Positions 61,387 to 64,000 of a stretch of 64,000 bases of DNA are shown here, piece after piece; within the stretch, counting starts at the first letter, position 1; every line of letters begins with the position of its first letter. The notes under the pieces were generated by a model that was not told the origin of the DNA, made no database searches, and saw nothing but the letters and a program-made list of their open reading frames with translations. The DNA is from Candidatus Gastranaerophilales bacterium (lineage in GTDB: Bacteria; Cyanobacteriota; Vampirovibrionia; Gastranaerophilales; Gastranaerophilaceae). The position numbers and the translations under genes were made by a program. The stretch covers positions 1 to 64,000 of the forward strand of contig CAAHDT010000003.1 in NCBI GenBank assembly GCA_900770525.1, written 5' to 3'.

Positions 61387-62661
61387 ATGGATACTCTAGA
61401 TCTCTATACAGGGAATATTAAAACAACAACGGCACTGGCCACAGATTTGACCATTTTGGGAGCTTTTATTATCTTTTTGCCGTTATTTTTCAATCCACCT
61501 ATTTTAGCAAATGATACACGTATTGTTCACGCAACAACACCAACAATTACTATTGATAAACCTCAAATTTATAACAATATTATGAACGAAATTTCACCAG
61601 AAGTTCGTAAACAAAACTTTGACAAACAAATAAAAGAAAAATATAAAAATTCTTCAATCCGAACCATTACAGATGGCGTAAAACACGTAAAAATGGTTCG
61701 ATATTACGACGGAAAACCGGTTAGAATAAACTTAGTAGAAATAGATAGAAAATTAGCAGCAGATTTTGAGATAAAACCGGCACTTTCATCAACATCTTCG
61801 AACTTACATAGCAGAAGAACAATTACAACAATTGCTAAAAACACTGATTCAATTGTTGCACTTAACGGCACCTTTTTCAAACCTCAAACAGGTGTGCCGC
61901 TTGGTACATTAATGATTGACGGTAAATTATATACCGGCCCCGTTTTCGACAGAGTCGCAATGGGAATTACAGACACTGGTTTTGAAATGGGGCGTATTCA
62001 AATGAATTCATTCTTTAAAGTCGGCAATAAAACAATTAAAATCGACAATATTAACCAACCAAGGATGCTTTCAACACACATATTAGCATATACAAACGAA
62101 TGGGGAAAAACAGCTCCAGCTTCTCCAAAATACGGAATGCAGGTAGCAATAAAAGATGGAGAAATTGTAAAAGTTTCAGCCAATCCTCTTAGCATACCTG
62201 AAAATGGTTACGTAATAGTTGGACCGCAAAACATACTTAAAGATGTATATGGGGAAAAAACAATTGAAGTATCACTTGGAACAACCCCAGAATGGAAAAA
62301 AGTAAAACACATAATAAGTGGAGGACCATACCTAGTTAAAGATGGCGAAACTTTTGTAGATATGACGGCTCAAAAACTTAGCTCAATTGGAGGTAAAAAT
62401 CCAAGAAGTGCAATCGGCTACACCGCAGACGGAAACCTGATAATGGTTGCCGTAGACGGAAGAGAAGGCAGTTCAGTAGGCATGACCCTAATGCAATTGG
62501 CAAACTTTATGAAAAAAGCCGGTTGCATTAATGCAATGAATTTGGACGGCGGAGGTTCAACCGTAATGTATGTAAACGGGCAGGTAGTAAATAATCCTGC
62601 GTTTAAAGGCGGTATTGCAATCTCCAATGCCCTCGTTTTAAGCAAAAAAACTTCTAATTAA
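61387..62661 (+). CDS. Phosphodiester glycosidase (NAGPA) family protein
   Basis: 424 aa with an N-terminal membrane segment (about 22-42). The domain from about 140 on matches the NAGPA/DUF2233 fold: VALNGTFFKPQTGVPLGTLMI, NPRSAIGYTADGNLIMVAVDGR split over two motifs, and GCINAMNLDGGGSTVMYVNG, the signature Asp-Gly-Gly-Gly-Ser-Thr. Bacterial members are secreted cell-wall-linked enzymes cleaving sugar phosphodiesters. Substrate here is not known. It converges on the XRE gene with an 8-base overlap. Confidence 0.88.
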   Translation: MDTLDLYTGNIKTTTALATDLTILGAFIIFLPLFFNPPILANDTRIVHATTPTITIDKPQIYNNIMNEISPEVRKQNFDKQIKEKYKNSSIRTITDGVKHVKMVRYYDGKPVRINLVEIDRKLAADFEIKPALSSTSSNLHSRRTITTIAKNTDSIVALNGTFFKPQTGVPLGTLMIDGKLYTGPVFDRVAMGITDTGFEMGRIQMNSFFKVGNKTIKIDNINQPRMLSTHILAYTNEWGKTAPASPKYGMQVAIKDGEIVKVSANPLSIPENGYVIVGPQNILKDVYGEKTIEVSLGTTPEWKKVKHIISGGPYLVKDGETFVDMTAQKLSSIGGKNPRSAIGYTADGNLIMVAVDGREGSSVGMTLMQLANFMKKAGCINAMNLDGGGSTVMYVNGQVVNNPAFKGGIAISNALVLSKKTSN

Positions 62662-62866
62662 ATGTAGAAAAGAACTCAGCAATTGAAATATTAAATCCCT
62701 TACAAATTGCCTCAATTGTAGACATTTTTATATCTCGCTGTGCTTTTTCTGCATATGTAACACAACTCTTCGACAATTCTGAATACCAAGCTAATTTTTC
62801 AGCCGTAAGCTTATGTTCTTTTCTTAATAATTTTATTCGTTCTGCAACTTTCTCATTAATATTCAT
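62654..62866 (-). CDS. XRE-family regulator, copy 2
   Basis: 70 aa, essentially a bare HTH: RIKLLRKEHKLTAEKLAW, SCVTYAEKAQRDIKMSTIEAI and GFNISIAEFF. The recognition helix differs from that of the 54738 protein, so the two recognise different operators (and the DNA palindromes differ). The ATG used leaves off 8 residues of the longest frame. It is divergent from the pseudopilin at 62982, the same arrangement as copy 1. Confidence 0.8.
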   Translation of the reverse strand: MNINEKVAERIKLLRKEHKLTAEKLAWYSELSKSCVTYAEKAQRDIKMSTIEAICKGFNISIAEFFSTFN

Positions 62867-62902
62867 ATTTAACCACAATATTAATATCATTTTATTAATA
62901 CC

Positions 62903-62952
62903 TTGACATTAGTATTAACATAGTTTATTATAATTAACGATATTAGTATTAA
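62903..62952 (+). promoter_or_regulatory. Pseudopilin promoter with direct-repeat operators
   Basis: TTGACA (62903-62908) and TATTAT (62926-62931) with a 17-base spacer, the same boxes as at 55022. ATTAGTATTAA occurs twice (62908-62918 and 62942-62952), flanking the -10 box and 34 bases apart. A partial inverted copy (ATTAATACC) starts near 62894. These are likely sites for the divergent XRE protein. Confidence 0.65.
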
Positions 62953-62981
62953 TATTGTGAACCTTGAGGATTAATTGGATT

Positions 62982-63677
62982 ATGAAGAACGCTTTTACAC
63001 TTGCTGAAGTATTAATTACACTTGGAATAATTGGGGTTGTCGCAGCAATGACTCTTCCAACATTAATAAACAAATTTCAAGAAAAACAAACTGTTACAGC
63101 AGTTAAAAAGGCCTATAGCGAATTTTCACAAGCTTTCATGATGATGCATAATGAATATCCGGATTTAACAACTCTAATTGACGAAAATAAAACGGACGGT
63201 GAAAATTCTGAAATATTATTTCAAGAACTTACCAAATACATGAAAACAATAAAAAGATGTGATACAGATAAAATTTGTTTTGGTAATGATTATAAAAACC
63301 TAGTAGGTAAAAATATTGGGAATTGGGATGATTATGGTAATATGGTAACAGGTATTCTTGCGGACGGATCAACTTTTTGGGTTCTTAGTGGATTGGATTA
63401 CAATTCTACACCACCGCGATTTGCAACACAATTTGGAATAGATATAAATGGCAGAAGTAAACCAAATCAATTAGGCGTTGATTTTTTCTGGTTTCAGGTT
63501 CTAGAAGACGGACGTGTTACAACATACAATCAAACAAAAACCCCAGGAGAATATAAATCATGTGATATAGGAGGAAATTCTTCGCTTTTAAACGGTTATG
63601 GTTGTACAGAATGGATATTAACAAACGAGAATATGGATTATTTAAAACGTAGAATCACTGTGGGCGAACCATACTAA
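62982..63677 (+). CDS. Pseudopilin paired with XRE regulator, copy 2
   Basis: 231 aa from the ATG (a TTG six codons earlier is less likely). MKNAFTLAEVLITLGIIGVV is a canonical prepilin start with a very short leader. Shared with copy 1: IDINGRSKPNQLGVDFFWF and GCTEWILTNENMDYLK near the end. It converges on recO, with 6 bases between stops. Confidence 0.85.
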   Translation: MKNAFTLAEVLITLGIIGVVAAMTLPTLINKFQEKQTVTAVKKAYSEFSQAFMMMHNEYPDLTTLIDENKTDGENSEILFQELTKYMKTIKRCDTDKICFGNDYKNLVGKNIGNWDDYGNMVTGILADGSTFWVLSGLDYNSTPPRFATQFGIDINGRSKPNQLGVDFFWFQVLEDGRVTTYNQTKTPGEYKSCDIGGNSSLLNGYGCTEWILTNENMDYLKRRITVGEPY

Positions 63678-63683
63678 AAACAA

Positions 63684-64000
63684 CTAACATACTTCTTGAA
63701 GAATATCGGTTGAATGAAATTTTCTTGAAGAATGAGCTTTTATATAAGATTTCATTAACTCAAAACAAACCATACAAACCTTTTCGGTAGCCTTTTCTTC
63801 ATATTCAGATTTTTCGTCAAATTCAGTATTTGCTAAAACAGATAAAAAATTTCGAAGTTTATAGTGCATAACATCACTTAGTGCATAATGAGAATTACAC
63901 TCTTTACATACAACACCACCCAAGTGTCCTGAAAAGAACATATTTTCAGATTCTATGGGCTGACCACAGCATAAACACTTATCCAACTCCAAAGAAAAAC
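63684..64000 (-). CDS. recO: RecO, 3' part (runs off window edge)
   Basis: The 102 or more residues visible match the C-terminal half of the recombination mediator RecO: zinc-finger Cys in CLCCGQPIE and VCKECN, the GHLGGVVC strand, the ELMKSYIKAHSSRKFHSTDIL end (Y..H....R). The reading frame is open to the window end, so the gene starts beyond base 64000. RecO loads RecA on gapped DNA. Confidence 0.82.
   Translation of the reverse strand, partial: FSLELDKCLCCGQPIESENMFFSGHLGGVVCKECNSHYALSDVMHYKLRNFLSVLANTEFDEKSEYEEKATEKVCMVCFELMKSYIKAHSSRKFHSTDILQEVC

Noticed and set aside
1..64000. CRISPR array
   Set aside because: I looked for regularly spaced identical repeats with unique spacers. The only tandem repeats (tRNA mosaics, 15-bp units) have no unique spacers, and no cas gene is present.

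Overview
The window is AT-rich, densely coded bacterial DNA. Several features point to a non-photosynthetic relative of Cyanobacteria such as Gastranaerophilales (Melainabacteria/Vampirovibrionia). An outer membrane is implied by lpxK, an MCE/MlaD protein, an AsmA-like protein and an ArnT-like glycosyltransferase. Other supporting genes are minCDE, dapL (lysine/peptidoglycan synthesis by the LL-DAP aminotransferase route), a Ski2-like helicase of the type seen in cyanobacteria, a large-type SRP RNA, glgA, hydG (implying an [FeFe]-hydrogenase and fermentation), and many proteins starting with a prepilin FTLAEVLITLGIIG-type helix. The taxon is an inference from gene content; no rRNA is present.

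Layout. 1-628: repeats only. 629-4211: a lytic transglycosylase, a small hypothetical, an MCE protein and lpxK. 4203-5020: a copper-type CsoR repressor, a secreted metallothionein-like protein and a CsoR-like operator over its promoter. 5030-8721: an ADP-ribosyltransferase-like protein, a MarR/cupin pair with matching operators, a DUF1848 protein, tRNA-Ser with odd tRNA-derived repeats, and a cupin. 8800-14544: a HlyD-like adaptor, a small protein and a lysozyme-like protein sharing an upstream element, a GT39 glycosyltransferase, an SDR, secG and an NrtR-like regulator. 14642-17016: minCDE. 17085-23882: a pentein-family enzyme, rpsU, a 50-aa protein, a uridine-kinase-like protein, an AsmA-like protein and umuC.

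23889-31593 is the most striking region: five co-directional genes for pilin-like proteins. Three (773, 331 and 941 aa) join a class III-type prepilin helix to a large glycine-rich domain like those of phage tail adhesins; two are shorter (261 and 227 aa). 31594-36749: tRNA-Phe and tRNA-Pro, each beside tandem mosaics of tRNA fragments around a conserved hairpin, with infC (ATC start), a 53-aa protein, a TPR protein and dusB between them.

36805-53512: a CHASE2-GGDEF diguanylate cyclase, tcdA, two sugar ABC permeases, ruvB, dapL, a 1200-aa zinc-ribbon/degenerate-ATPase protein running into glgA, a UPF0173 hydrolase, ribD and hydG. 53752-64000: an OppF-like ATPase, two separate XRE regulator/pseudopilin divergent pairs with the same promoter geometry, SRP RNA, a YdjC-like deacetylase, a nuclease-like/phospholipase D chimera, a Ski2-like helicase, a NAGPA-type glycosidase and the 3' end of recO.

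How they fit: most single genes are housekeeping. The accessory signal is surface and secretion biology (pilins, adhesin-like domains, murein hydrolases, an adaptor), small regulatory modules (CsoR, MarR, XRE) with visible operators, and a family of tRNA-associated repeats that ordinary feature types do not explain. Starts were moved downstream of the longest frame where a ribosome binding site or promoter demanded it (csoR, marR, the HlyD-like gene, minD, the pentein gene, the UPF0173 gene, hydG, the YdjC-like gene, the second XRE gene and the last pseudopilin).
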